Source: Sarocladium kiliense (lineage: Eukaryota; Ascomycota; Sordariomycetes; Hypocreales; Sarocladiaceae). Taken from it: DNA of 64,000 bases. The position numbers were made by a program, and so were the translations under genes. The stretch is taken from assembly GCA_030734395.1 (NCBI GenBank), contig JAUZTG010000048.1, positions 1,798,001 through 1,862,000 on the forward strand, written 5' to 3'. Below, one piece after another: positions 12,697 through 24,604 of the stretch; position 1 is the stretch's first letter; every line of letters starts with the position of its first letter. The notes under the pieces are model-generated. The model was given only the letters and a program-made list of their open reading frames with translations, had not been told where the DNA came from and made no database searches.

Positions 12697-13279
12697 ATGG
12701 CCGAGCCCACAGCGCCCGTGCCTGACTCCGACCCGCTCCCTGTCCGCGACCGTGGGATGAGATCGCTAAACTTCAAGATCTCGAATATGGGCCGGTCTAT
12801 CCTACAACGTTTGAAGCGAGTATCACAAAAGCCGAAGGAATACCCGCAGACTTGCAGACCCTTGGCGGAGCTGAAAGTTCTCATTGATACGTGCAAAACG
12901 ATAGACGTGACTGGCCAGAGTGCGCTCTCTCGTCACCTGGATGTTCGGTCCATACAAAACTAACAAATTTATGATTCACAGGGATCGAAGAGTGGCGTCA
13001 AGAAGTCCAGCACGACGCCTGGCCCCCAAACACACGTCAATCGGATGTAGGAAACAGTCCTCGACGAAAGCGCGTGAGCCGAACCATGAGGCTGAGGAAC
13101 AATGGCATGGGACCCTCGCTGCCTCCTTATATCACGAGAACGAAGACCCTTTGAGGACAGATGAGATGACATGGGTTGAGGAACCATTGGAAATGATTCA
13201 GCATAACAGCGAGCACATTGTCTTTGCAGCACAAAATTCAGCGGACAAAGCTTCTGTATTGTACCTATCATGGTACTAG
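12697..13279 (+). CDS. Uncertain small gene with competing frames
   Basis: Not recognised. The ATG at 12697 opens a frame (MAEPTAPVPDSDPLPVRDRG...) that can be spliced (donor near 12893, acceptor just before 12982) into a second exon ending at 13279. A different frame over the same bases reads more like a conserved protein: WDEIAKLQDLEYGPVYPTTF and ADLQTLGG upstream, then IEEWRQEVQHDAWPPNTRQ and MRLRNNGMGPSLPPYITR downstream, ending near 13156. One extra base near 12758 would fuse the MAEPT start to that frame. The entry may therefore be a real gene with a sequence error, a recent pseudogene or a missed intron. The span given covers both readings. Confidence 0.35.
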
Positions 13280-13384
13280 TTGTCATTCAGCAACATTGAT
13301 AGAAGCGTTGCAGTCTACCAAAATCCAGTCCTTTTCGCCCAAAATGTCCGTGAATGCAGAAACCACCCCATGACCACAAATACC

Positions 13385-14241
13385 TTACTTGAGAGGAATG
13401 AATCGGGAAGAGTGCGTGGCACCGATACCGGGACGACCGTGCTTGACGGGCTTGCTGTGCGGTTATTAGTACAATGTCCTCCAAGTCGTGTGCGAAGATT
13501 GCCAGAATCTGGATGGGAGAAACATACTATGAGATAGAGAACTCGGCGAGGTAGTGGCCAACCATCTCAGGCTTGATCTCCACCTGGTTGAACTCCTTGC
13601 CAGAGTAGATACCAATGACGCTGCCAATCATCTCGGGGACGACAATCATGTCACGGAGGTGAGTCTTGACGGTGTCGGGCTTCTCGTTGGGCTTGGCCTC
13701 CTGCTTAGCCTTGCGGAGCTTCTTGATGAGACCCATGGGACGGCGCTTCAGGCCACGGTTGATCCTGCGGCGAGCGCGGGCGTGGACGACATCGCGGAGC
13801 TGGTCGGAGGAAAGGTCGAGGAGGCTATAGTGCGAGAAGAGTTCATGTTAGCATCGTATCCTTTTGACGTCGAGCGTTCGAGCAAGTCTTTTCGAGTGGG
13901 GAGATCGGTATCGGAAGGAATGGTCGGCTTAGGCAATTCGAGGCTTCAAATATTTCGAAGATATCGAGGGGCGCTGGCGGGGAGAATCGCATTGCAGATG
14001 GGCAGTAAAAAAAACGTACTTGTCAAGTTCGATACCGCGGTAAGAGAACTTGCGGAAAGCTCTTCTCTTCTTGAGCTCGGCGGCCTTCTCGGCGTCCTGT
14101 TGTGCGATTCTGTCAGTCTTGCAAATCTTTTGAGGGCGACGGCGGCAACACCAGTATTGCACAGGCGGTGATGCCGGGGTGGTGATGGATGTTCTGCCGT
14201 CGGATGAAGAATTGGAATCAACGTACGTATTCGTCAGCCAT
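13385..14241 (-). CDS. rps15: 40S ribosomal protein S15 (uS19 family)
   Basis: A small-subunit ribosomal protein of the head, near the decoding site and the A/P-site tRNAs. Four exons on the minus strand: MADEY from the ATG at 14241; [19 protein letters not shown]; then [20 protein letters not shown] through HYLAEFSIS; and a short last exon carrying [22 protein letters not shown], stop at 13385. The last intron (near 13462-13529) has an ACTAATAAC branch-like site. A split tyrosine codon there avoids an in-frame TAG. Family blocks [20 protein letters not shown] and [20 protein letters not shown] are diagnostic. Length is typical for eukaryotic S15. The last exon is easily missed because it is only about 70 bases. 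Confidence 0.96.
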
Positions 14242-16135
14242 GATCGCGGTGGTTGTCGGGTCGGTTCGCTTGTCGATGCAACTCGAAAAGCGAAAGATGG
14301 GGGGTTGGACCGTGATGGGTTCTTCGTCGTCGTTCGGGGATTGGTAGTGTCACTGCTCAACACGGCAGGCTCAACCCAAAAAATCCCTAGGGCTTGCTTA
14401 CCCTCCTTGTGTCATGTGACCTGCTCCGCTCAAGACTCGTTTCGAGGATTTGGGCAAACGCCGGGTCAATAGTTTTACCGAGGGCCGGCTCGACTCACTT
14501 GGCGTTAGCCTCCTTTGGGATGCTTTTAGCTACGTGATCTGATCGTTGCCCATCACAGCTTACGGAATGTCTTTAGAGTTTCGTCGAGTCTCGATCCGGT
14601 ATCGCGAATCTCGAAAGGAATCGAGCTGGTCCCCTAGAGTGGGTGAGGATAATAAATGGCTGACTTTCCGTAACCTGACATCGCACCCATGCGTTGTGCA
14701 ACCTCGTATCTCTTTTACTTCTTTGTTGCCCGGCATCGGCTGGTTACAGCTGATGTACGCTTCTTCGTTTTGAAATCCTACAGCCTTGCTTCGCAACTCA
14801 TACTGTACTCAAGCTGTCTTCCATCTATCGAGCACATCCGTCCCGACACTATTGCAGCACCGAGACAGAATGTTGCACCAGAGGTCTAACGACGCATCAC
14901 ATCTGCCCACGCCAAGGGACTTGTGCCTCTTGGCCCGTCGTGCCCCAGCGACTCTTGCAGCGCCTGATCACTGTCCCTCAGCGATGTGCATATGACGCCC
15001 ACCACCTCACATGTCTCCGTGTTCCAAGCCGTGCCGAGTGACTTGGCCCGGACTCTGCTCTTGATCATGGCCTCATGGAGTCATGGCAGCGCACAGATGA
15101 GGCCACACCCGCCTCTGAAGCACATCAGGGAAGCCGCTGATGCTGCAAGTGACCCTGTGTCGCGGCTTTGAGGGCCACATTCAGCCGTCACATCACAAAT
15201 CCAGGCTGCAGCCTGGGGTAATGTCGCTGACTACCTCATGGAGCCCAACCTCAAGGCGACATGGTGCTCTTGACACGACCATGACTGTCTCGAGCTCTGC
15301 ATTGACAACGACGTAACTGCTGTCAAGTACGCCATGGCCCTGCTTCCACAGCATAGCGCTGCTCCGCTGCCAAGGCCGAGCTCCTCGCCCCAAAAACGCT
15401 CGTTTCTGTGTCCGCCCCCCATCCCAACACCCGAAGCAACCTAAGGTCAATCCTCCATTCAACCCTCTCGTGAGACTCTCTCGCCATCCTCCCATCTGCT
15501 CCCCCACCCCCATATCTCGCCGCCTCATCACCCCCAGACGCGACAGCTCTCTCCCGCCGAGGGAAGACACCCTTCAACCCCTCGACGCCGGCCATTGCAA
15601 CGCAACGTGGACAATGTATCAGCCTGCCTTGTAGGCTTGGCGGTCTCGGCGCCCATCCGCCGCTCGCGCTGCTAAGATTTGCCAATCCGCCAAGAGAGCA
15701 CAAGGCCTCAGACCGGAGCAGAGACCAATGTTACCACTTGGCTCTCGCTCCGCGTCTTCTGCTTTTTCCTCGTCTTCTCCCCCCTTCGCTGCCATCCAAC
15801 CTCACCTCTGCCGTCCTCTTGCTATTCACTCCTTATTTCCTCACCAGGCCGCTGTTCGACTCGACTCGACCCGACTTCCCACGCTTCATGGCCTCGCTTC
15901 GCACTAGTACTGTATCGTTAATTGCGGCACACGCACATCAAACAACATAACGACATCGTCCGTCCTAGCTTCGAGAGTCGCTGTCTTCCGGGTGGATACC
16001 GGCAACCCAAGGCAAGCCGGGGCCGGACAATAGAACTCCGGACTTCGACTACATTGACGCGCGGCAACGATACGGGACGTTTTCGTTCTCACATCGCACG
16101 CCCCCTCCTTGCGAGGCCAGCGGAGTGTCGACGTC
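14242..16135. other. Gene-free interval
   Basis: Promoter side of rps15 on the left, and probably the leader of the surface-protein gene on the right (pyrimidine-rich stretch 15730-15860). Open frames on the minus strand at 15193-15703 lack any recognisable domain or exon context. Nothing else supported. Confidence 0.5.
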
Positions 16136-17353
16136 ATGTCATCAGATTCAGCTGCAGCGTCAGAGGACGTCTCCAGTTCCACCATCGCGTCTAATGCAGA
16201 CACTGCGGCCGCTCCCACGACCGCACCAACAAGAAGAGATGCTGAAGATTTGGCTGATGCATCCTTTCCCCCTATGACAACAGACTGGAATGTTCCCCAG
16301 AGTTGTACTTGGACCTACGATGCTGCCAGCGAGCCTGTGCCTGGCGCTACTGGTGCGGTAGCATGGCTGGATCTGGAGCCTGATGCGGATGCCACAACAT
16401 TATCTTGTTATCCCGATGGCATGTTTGCTGGGCGTCGAACTGGTGTCTTCAGTCCGGGCACCTGTCCGAGTGGCTGGACAACAGCCGAGGTCGTCGTCAA
16501 CACAGATGAAGATCACGAGCATGCCACCACGACGGCTATCTGTTGCTCATCGTTAGTGAACCCTCGTTGAATTGCCAGCGCTCATCTAACCATGAATAGG
16601 GAATACTCACTGGTCGACACCATCTGCAAGCGTTCGGTTCCAACAGTTCTAGCAGTGCCGATCTCGTACAACAAGTCAGCAAGCACGCACGAAGTCCTAT
16701 CAGATTCTACCACAACGCTTTATAGCGCGACTATCGCTGTATATACTATAAGGGCCATGTTTCGGGAAACAGATAAGCCAATGTTGGGGATTGGGGATGA
16801 GGATGATATCGACGATGAGGGACGGTCGCGGGGTCTTTCGATCAACGCTCGAATCGGCATCGGGGTCGGTGCCTCCATCGCAGGGTTGCTCTTAATTGCC
16901 GGCGCCATACTCCTGTTCCTTCATTGTCGACGTAGGAGAAAGAGGAAGAGCGCAGTGGGCCATGAAATGGGATCGGTTCACAGGAATTGCAGAGGAATCG
17001 ACAGGGACGATGGCGCTTCTTTTACCTCGGCAGAGGATGATGAGTCGCGCCGCAGATCCTACGGGCGGGAACCGCCACCTGCCTATGAAGCCACGACAGA
17101 GACAAACAGTCTCGCAGATGATGAGAGCGGCACCAGTGCTTCGAGGGAGGAAATACGTGTCTTGCGCGCCCAGAAAGAAGCTATACAACGTCGCATTGAT
17201 GAGCTGGAAAGCGTTGAAACGGACGATGGTACCGAACTCCCTCAGCAGAACACAGTGTCTGAGCATCACCAACAGACCCTACAGCAGCAGCGTGAGCCTG
17301 CGCCACAAAACCAGGATACCCAAACAGCACGGGAAGAGCGAGCGACGCAGTAG
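16136..17353 (+). CDS. Single-pass membrane protein with Cys ectodomain
   Basis: Two exons (16136-16551 and 16600-17353), separated by a 48-base intron with a CTAAC branch site, give 389 residues. The N-terminal half is extracellular-looking: a Ser/Thr/Ala-rich start, then spaced cysteines in CYPDGMFAGRR, FSPGTCPSGWTTAEV and TAICCSSEYSLVD. This resembles a common family of fungal surface proteins with a CCxS block, whose function is unknown. A membrane segment (IGIGVGASIAGLLLIAGAIL, about residues 233-256) is followed by RRRRKRK and a charged cytoplasmic tail with PPAYE and a coiled coil. No signal peptide is evident at the chosen ATG, so translation may start in an unseen upstream exon or the TM may act as signal anchor. 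Confidence 0.7.
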
Positions 17354-17581
17354 GACGAGTATGTACTGTGGGAACGTCAGAGCGGAAGCGCGGCATTGGA
17401 TTTGGTCGGAAGTTGCCTATGATACCCTCTGGGTTGCGGAAACGCACCAGGTTGCTCGACATGACATAAGATATAGCGTTGGAGGTCGTCACCTTTGTCC
17501 ATATATTACGACTTAAATGACAGGCATGTGTGTACAATGCTACACACTTTATTTACCTCTTCATCCTCGAATTTCTCTGGA

Positions 17582-18634
17582 TCAAATTCGTGAGAAGACA
17601 GATAGGCTGGACAGTGCTCGGCCAGGCCAAGAGAACATTGTGTTGGACGAGCAAGATGACCCAAGGGCCTGGTTGGTCATCCAAGCTGGCTCCCAGTAAA
17701 ACAGCCCAACTCCTCCCTTGACTCCTGATACCACTGACGCCACCCTCTGAATGTACGTTGCCTGCCCTTCCGCTGAGAATGGAATGTCACGCACATCGCT
17801 TGGGAAGGGGTACTGAGGCGACGAGCATTGTGTCGGCCAATTTGTCTCGGCCACCACCAATTCCTTGCCCCAGCGACTAGCCATGTTCCTGAGCGCATTC
17901 TGGAGGTTTGTCAGGGTCGCCTGCTCGCCGTAAAAGGGGTAAAAGGAAACTCCCATCATGTCGAAATCACTGAGGGAGAGGGGACCTTGGGCGAGAACAC
18001 TGCTGTAGAACCACTCCTGGACTCCCCAGTCCCAGCCATTATCGAGGTGCAGCATGATCTTGGGCTTGGGATTCAGGTTCGAATCTTTGATACCCCAAGC
18101 ACCCGAGTGAAGCAATTTCGCAATGTTGTAGAGCTGGTCGTATTTACCCGTGGGCCATAGGAGCCCACCTCGAATCTCATTGCCTACGGAGATGATGTTT
18201 GGGCGAATACCCTCAGCAGCTAGTCTGTTTGATACCTCGAGCGTGTAGTTATACAGACGCCAGGAGAGGTTTTCAACGTCCCGAGGCCAACCTGAAGGAA
18301 TATCTTGGTGTGCTGGGTCGGCCCAAGTGTCGGAGAGATGTAGGTCGATGTAGACCTTCAGCCCCTGAGCCTGGGCCCTCTTGGCGATTGCGATGTTGTA
18401 GTCCAGATTGTAGTCGCCGTTTGAGGGATTCACCCAAACACGCTGGCGAACCGTGTCCACACCTGCATCGGCCAAAATTCGTTCGAGTGGTTGACTTGAG
18501 CCGGACTGAGTTGTGTATGATATGCCAGCCCTTTCCTCGACGAGCACTGACGACCAGTCGACACCGACATACTGCAGAGCAGCGTTGGCCACAACAGGGA
18601 GCACAACGAGGACTAGGGTCCTGGGCGCAATCAT
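17582..18634 (-). CDS. Secreted endo-beta-1,4-galactanase, GH53
   Basis: Hydrolyses beta-1,4-galactan side chains of pectin (arabinogalactan type I) outside the cell. Intronless, 350 residues, the usual length for fungal GH53. The signal peptide is MIAPRTLVLVVLPVVANA, with mature start near ALQYVGVDWSS. The TIM-barrel carries the GH53 acid/base glutamate in IISVGNEIRGG and the nucleophile glutamate in LVVAETNWP. Other family blocks are DTVRQRVWVNP, GLKVYIDLHLSDTWADP and MGVSFYPFYGE. A TATA-like run lies about 100 bases upstream of the ATG. The enzyme suggests growth on plant material. Confidence 0.96.
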   Translation of the reverse strand: MIAPRTLVLVVLPVVANAALQYVGVDWSSVLVEERAGISYTTQSGSSQPLERILADAGVDTVRQRVWVNPSNGDYNLDYNIAIAKRAQAQGLKVYIDLHLSDTWADPAHQDIPSGWPRDVENLSWRLYNYTLEVSNRLAAEGIRPNIISVGNEIRGGLLWPTGKYDQLYNIAKLLHSGAWGIKDSNLNPKPKIMLHLDNGWDWGVQEWFYSSVLAQGPLSLSDFDMMGVSFYPFYGEQATLTNLQNALRNMASRWGKELVVAETNWPTQCSSPQYPFPSDVRDIPFSAEGQATYIQRVASVVSGVKGGVGLFYWEPAWMTNQALGSSCSSNTMFSWPGRALSSLSVFSRI

Positions 18635-19959
18635 TTCGGCAAAATAGGCAGCGGGTGAAGGCGTGAGCTTTCAGTGAACCATAACCTACGAAGCGAAAAG
18701 AGACGTTTGGGATGAGAGTGATCACATCCCGCATCCATATATATATTGTTTGAACATGGACGGGCAGGGCATCCGCGTGCCGGACTTCCAAGTTGAGGAT
18801 CAACTCACAGTTTTGTCCAAATGTGCAATTCGCCGATCCGGGGCCGTGGAAGATCAGCCTCCGCGAATCTGGGGCAACCCTTTCTCATTTCCTCCATTCA
18901 GACCGGCCCTTCCCCGGTATCCGGCAAATTATAATCCCCGCATTCAAAGGGTCCCATAAAAGCGAGGAAAAAGGAAAGTCAGAGATAGTACGGCACATGC
19001 GCGCCAACTACCGGGGAGAAAACAATGTATATGCTGTGAGACACGCAGTAAGGTAAGACAAGAGTGCATGATGGGAAGCACGGGAAGTATGATGGGGGCT
19101 TAGCGCGGCCGCTGACGTCGATGTCGAATCAAACTGCCGTTCCTGGACTACCCTGCACTAGGGACGGCGAGAAACGGCATCTAAGTCGTGCCTAGCTCCG
19201 GTATTCGCCATAACATAATCAAGGAGAGTCTTATGTGTCCTCGAATTTCAGGTGTATCATGGCATGGCCCGAATTCCTTGTCAGTGCCTGTAAAGTCTTA
19301 CCTGGAGGCCAAGGCAGGATTTTTAGAGCCTGTATCATACTCACACTCATTCCCGATTCAGCTGCGTCAAACAAAACTAAGAAGCATATATGAGACAACT
19401 CCTGGTATAGCCTCCACATAATCAGAGCTCTCTGTATTAACCAGCTGCACATACAGTTTGGATTGGAGCAGTTTAAATGATTCGATGCCTTATCGATCAT
19501 ACCCTTACCTTATCCTGGATCCTCCAGCTTAGTGACCAGCCACGGTGGCTCGGGAAGCCGGTACCTCACGATGTGGAAGCTCAGATGTGGCGGAACCCTT
19601 CAACAAGCCACCCCCTGCGTCAAACCACCTCCTGCTGAATTAGCGGTGAGGGGTACGAGCTTGAAGGTACTTCCGCCAACCGCTAATATCTGCCCACGGC
19701 GCCTGTACTGCTCCATCCTGTCTGTAGCTTCGACCCCGCCATGGATTGATTGCAGTGGCGCTCTCAAGCCCACATTCTTATGTTTCCAACTGCACTGCAC
19801 CTCCACCACCGGCTTGCTGCCTCCAACCTCCGAACATCACCACACGCCTCCTCACGACTACCTTCCTTGAACTGTCCGGCACATACACCTTCTGGCGCTG
19901 AGCGCAAGCTTGTTTTCTGTACCCTGTCGCAGTAGCTTTGGATTTATACATCTATCACA
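18635..19959. other. Divergent promoter interval, galactanase / alpha-tubulin
   Basis: About 1.3 kb between two divergently transcribed genes. The left end holds the TATA-like run of the galactanase gene. The right end is pyrimidine-rich and probably the tubulin leader. No gene supported inside. Confidence 0.55.
18737..18746 (-). promoter_or_regulatory. TATA-like box of the galactanase gene
   Basis: A run of five AT dinucleotides about 100 bases upstream of the galactanase ATG, on the correct side for its minus-strand transcription. Spacing fits a fungal TATA element; there is no direct evidence of use. Confidence 0.4.
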
Positions 19960-21645
19960 ATGAAGGGCGAGGTAAGTTCCACACTGTTCTATATCCAGCC
20001 CCACGCCCTCTCGGGCCAGCCCGTCTGGCTCAACTTTGAACGTCTAGATCAAGATCATATGTGAAATTCGATATGGAGCTGCCACATAGCTAACACCGAG
20101 TCTCATGTTTAGATTCTTCATCTCCACCTGGGTCAGGCTGGTACCCAGCTCGGTAACTCTGCTTGGGAGCTGTTTGTCTTGCCTCCTCCACCCAATCGAC
20201 AAGCCGGCGTACTGACCTTTTCGTGACAGCTACCTTCTCGAGCACGGCTTGGGCCCTGATGGCCGTCCCGATCCCAATGCGAAGGACGTGGGCGACCAGG
20301 GCTCCTTCGAGACTTTCTTCACCGAGACCAGCGGCGGCAAGCATGTTCCCCGTTCGTTGTTCATCGATCTAGACCCCTCCCCGATTGACGAGATCCGCAC
20401 CGGTGGCTACCGTCAGCTCTTCCACCCGGAGATGCTTATCAGCGGCAAGGAGGATGCTGCCAACAACTATGCCCGTGGCCACTACACCATTGGCAAGGAG
20501 ATGGTTGATAATGTCATGGACCGTGTCCGTCGTGTTGCTGGTAGGTCTTGATTCCAGCCCTTTCCCCCATATATGACTGCTTGGCTACCTAGAACCACGG
20601 ACTGATAATTTGCACAGACAACTGCAACTCTCTTCAGGGCTTCCTGATTTTCCACTCTTTCGGTGGTGGTACCGGCTCTGGCTTCGGTGCTCTCATGCTT
20701 GAGCGCCTTGCCACCGAGTATGGCAAGAAGTCTAAGCTCGAGTTCGCCGTCTACCCAGCCCCTCGTACCTCGACCGCCGTCGTCGAACCCTACAACGCCG
20801 TTCTCTCTACCCATAGCACTATCGAGAACTCCGACTGCACCTTCCTTGTCGATAACGAGGCCGTGTACGACATTTGCCGTCGCAACCTCGACATTCCTCG
20901 CCCTTCCTATGAGCATCTGAACCGCCTTATTGCCCAGGTCGTCAGCTCTATCACCTCTTCCCTCCGCTTCGATGGTGCTCTCAACGTCGATCTCAACGAG
21001 TTCCAGACTAATCTGGTTCCTTACCCCCGTATCCACTACCCCCTCATCAGCTACGCGCCGGTCGTCTCTGCCTCCAAGAGTCAGCACGAGGGCTTCCGTG
21101 TCTCTGATATCACCTTCCAGTGTAAGTCTTCCTCGCCACATGCTTAGACCATGTTTAACACCTTGTTAGGCTTCGAACCCAACAACCAGATGGTCGTCTG
21201 CGATCCCCGCAACGGCAAGTACATGGCTGTTGCTCTTCTCTACCGTGGCGATGTCGTCCCTCGTGACTGCAACGCCGCGATCGCTGCTCTCAAGGCCAAG
21301 TCTTCCTTCAACCTTGTCGAGTGGTGCCCTACCGGCTTCAAGCTCGGCATCAACTACCAGAAGCCCGTGGCCGTCCCTGCTCCCGCCGAGGAGGGCGGCC
21401 TTGCCTCTGTCGAGCGCTCTGTCTCCATGCTGTCCAACACCACCGCCATCGCCGAGGCCTGGGCTCGTCTGGACTACAAGTTCGATCTCATGCACTCCAA
21501 GCGCGCCTTCGTGCACTGGTACGTTGGTGAAGGTATGGAGGAAGGCGAGTTCACTGAGGCCCGTGAGGATCTCGCTGCCCTCGAGAAGGATTATGATGAG
21601 GTCGCTGCCGACAGCTTCGAGCCTGAGGAGGAAGCCGAGTACTAA
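19960..21645 (+). CDS. Alpha-tubulin
   Basis: The GTP-binding alpha subunit of microtubules. Five exons (19960-19971, 20113-20171, 20230-20540, 20618-21121, 21170-21645) give 453 residues. The first exon is only 12 bases (MKGE). Alpha rather than beta is shown by [58 protein letters not shown] and the C-terminal EEEAEY tyrosine tail. The tubulin GTP-loop signature is [12 protein letters not shown]. The N-terminus [20 protein letters not shown] is typical of one of the two fungal alpha paralogues; I cannot say which. Five exons with early introns and T/C-rich third positions fit a highly expressed fungal housekeeping gene. Confidence 0.97.
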
Positions 21646-22109
21646 GCACCAGAGCCATGCGAATGTCCTTCAGTCACGGCCACGGCACAGAATATCGAGC
21701 GTTGCGTTCTGTCAAATTAAGTGTACTCGGACAAGGAGGCTGCAGCGCTCTGAAAACCTATGTTCAGGCTAAAATGATGGATAATTGGATGTGGTAGATC
21801 TCTTGTCGCCGCCATCGTCTTATTCGGCTTCTGGAAATGGTTTCTCGTTTGCTGCGTTTTGGAGCCGTGTCTCCAGAGATAAGGAACCTCCCCCTCCATG
21901 CGTTTCGCCCTTTTTGCTTTCTGTCACCACGATAGTATTCAGCCCAGAGCAAGCAGTCACAAATTGACGTTGATATCCCTTCCACTGTTATGGCAAATAC
22001 TGGTAAGGGTGATATATGTGATGAGATTTACGTTCACAAGAAACCATGGCCGGGGCCACAGAATTTGTCTTTGGGTATCTTGGTCCTACCAGACTAGCCC
22101 TCTAACTTT
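21646..22109. other. Convergent 3' spacer
   Basis: About 460 bases between the convergent stops of alpha-tubulin and NOP12, holding both 3' untranslated regions. No other feature seen. Confidence 0.6.
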
Positions 22110-23967
22110 CTATGCTTTGTTCTGCTTCTTCCACTCCGCGCCTCTCCGAGCTCCCCTGTTCTGGGGTTTGCCCAGAGGCTTCTTTCCCTTGCCCTTCTTT
22201 TTCCCCTTCAGATCCGTCGGCATCGTATCCTTGATCGACACACGGCGGCCCTCAAAAACGATCTGCTCCGGCGTCTTGATCTGCGGAGCGGCATCGGCCG
22301 CATGGACTTCCCTCGGTCCACCCTTCTTGCCACCCTTTCTCTGCTGAAATGCGGCAGAGCGACCGAGAAGCTTTCCGGTACGGCCAGCCATTGATTGCTC
22401 CTCGGGCGTAGGCTTGTACTTGTATTTGGTGTTCTTGGTGGCTTGTGCAAGAGTTTTGGCGAGTGATCGTTCCTGGGCGAGGGCGGTCTTGCGAGGGTCT
22501 TTGGCGCGGGTCACGCGGAGAGCTCGCGGAAGCATAGGCGGGAACTTCTTTCCGTCTAAGAGAAGAGCAGACTCTACCGCATTGGCATCCTACTTGTGTG
22601 TGAGCTAGTTGCAGGAGACATAGGGATTTCAGAGAGCCACTTACATAGAACTGTACGTAGGCAAAGCCTTTGCCGACACGGGTTTTGGGGTCTCGGACAA
22701 CACGAACGTTCTCGACCTTACCGTGAGCCCCGAAGGTTCTCCAAAGTCCCTCCTCCACATCGGCAGGCACCTTGTTCCGCTTCTTCTCTATAGTCTCGCC
22801 GTTCTCATCCTTCCTGACCACGGTCTCATCATCAACAAAGCCCAGGTTGCCAACGAAAACGCACCGCCTATGATCCGTGGGCGTCGGATGCGCGACGCTG
22901 TCAACTCGGATATGGCGTTCAAGGACAGTCGTTCCGTTTAGCTCAGCAGCGGCCTTCCGTGCAGCTGCGGACGTAGAGTACACAGCGTAGGCATTAGTAG
23001 ACTGCGTGGTGGCGTTGAGTAGCGCACCGGTGATGTAGGCAGCCCTCTTGGGCATGGACATCTCCGAGAATGCGACAGAGCGGAAGCGAAGTGACTCGAC
23101 CTTGGGAGATGAAGGCTCGTCGGGGAAGATGGAGGTGAGGTGAGCGAGGAGAGCCTTCTTGGCGGACTTGGAGGTGATTGCAGAGGATGCGACATTGGCT
23201 AGGAAGACAGTGCGAGAAGCCTTATCCAGCTCGGATGTTTGATCATCCTTGGCGAGGGACTCGTGAACAGGGATTGCATCGTCATCATCCTCAACTGCCT
23301 CGCCGTCTTTCGCTCCCGAGTCACTGCCGCGCAGACGCTTGCCCTCTGGTTCGTCTTCCTGAGCGAGCTTTGTCATGTACTTGTCTTCCAAGTCATCATT
23401 ATCGTCTTTGCGCTTTCGCTTCCGTTCGCGGATTGGCGCTTCTGGTTCCGGCACTGCGGCCTCCTCTACTTCGTTCATGGTCTCGTCCTCGTCCTCGTCC
23501 TCGCCAGCCTCATCCTCGTCCTCGTCCTCGTCTTCGACTTCTGAGCTTTTCGACTCGTCATCGCTGTTTTCTGAAGCATTATTGTCGTCGTCACTGCCAC
23601 CGTCGTCGAATTCTTCACTGATCTCAGATAGCACTTCATCGTCTTCCTCCTCTTCGTCTTCTTGGTCTTCCGACTGATGAGGGACCGGGGCAGGTGACTT
23701 TTTCTCGAGAAGAGCGGCATACCGGGTCTTCGAGGGAACTGTCAATGGGCCTGCCTGTGGGAGAACGTTAGTTGGAATCTTCAGTGGCCAGCTTTTGCCT
23801 GAGTGCACTTACACTACTTGAGAAGAGAGCATCGAGTGTGGGGTCGATGGCCGCCGCAGCAGGTACGAGAGAGGTTTTCCTAGTGCAAAACATTAGTCAA
23901 TGACCAGTAGGATAGCAGAGAACCTTGAGAGCTTCATGCGTTCTGGGTTGACGTACTTCTTGGCCAT
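22110..23967 (-). CDS. nop12: Nucleolar protein 12 (Nop12), rRNA processing
   Basis: An RNA-binding nucleolar protein needed for 25S/5.8S pre-rRNA processing and 60S assembly. Exons run from the ATG at 23967 ([15 protein letters not shown]), through [19 protein letters not shown], a large central exon, and a last exon starting [19 protein letters not shown]. All joins are in frame. After an acidic low-complexity block come two RRM domains. The first has [19 protein letters not shown]; the second has [14 protein letters not shown] (RNP2) and [11 protein letters not shown] (RNP1), which is interrupted by the last intron. The C-terminus is Lys/Gly-rich and strongly basic, as in Nop12 orthologues. 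It is divergent from DEP1 with a 637-base shared upstream region. Confidence 0.93.
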
Positions 23968-24604
23968 TTTGAAGTCGATGGTACAAAACACACCAGAAAA
24001 GTTGCAGCTTGCGATGTCCAGGCTTCGCGCAATTCAAAAAAAGTTAACGGCCAGGGTCGGCCGTAGTGGCTTTAGCTGCCGTCCCCACCCATCAGTGCAA
24101 GTGAGGGGCAATGTTTCTCCGATCCGGTCTCCCATGTTTGATCCGGGAATATGCGTCATTCGCATTCTGCCGCGCTTTTCCCCCGTGGTCTGGCTCACGT
24201 AAGGTGCTAAGCCAATCAAGAGACCGCGCTGATCGAGCAGCCACCAGCTGCGCAAATCGGGCACACGCTCGCTCCGCGGCCGACCTTCTGCTCCAACATG
24301 CCCACCGACCTGTCGCTGTCGTCTCTCTACCTCCTCAACACGAATCGGCCCCTTCCTGGCAGGTTATATCGCTAGCTTGCCAGCCCGACTTGTCCAAATT
24401 CGCTTTTGCGACTCTCTTTGAGCATTTCTTCACCCTTTTTCGACCTCGATTGAGGCAAAGACGCTACTCCAACGCGCCGTCTACGGTCTCTCCGTCTCGG
24501 CCCTCCCCGATCGAAGCTGCCCGTGGGCACGCTGAAACCACTCTATCTATCGACCTAGTCCCATTGAATTGTCGACAAAGACTCTTCTGTGAGATTCCCA
24601 GGTC
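23968..24604. other. Bidirectional promoter, nop12 / dep1
   Basis: Shared upstream region of two divergent genes. It is pyrimidine-rich towards dep1. No defined element recognised. Confidence 0.55.

Noticed and set aside
15193..15703. Overlapping minus-strand frames as a gene
   Set aside because: No splice chain, domain or plausible composition.
20482..21141. 219-codon frame antisense to alpha-tubulin
   Set aside because: Antisense artefact of biased codon use in a highly expressed gene.
19960..21645. Beta-tubulin as an alternative call
   Set aside because: Alpha-specific blocks and the C-terminal EEEAEY tail exclude beta.
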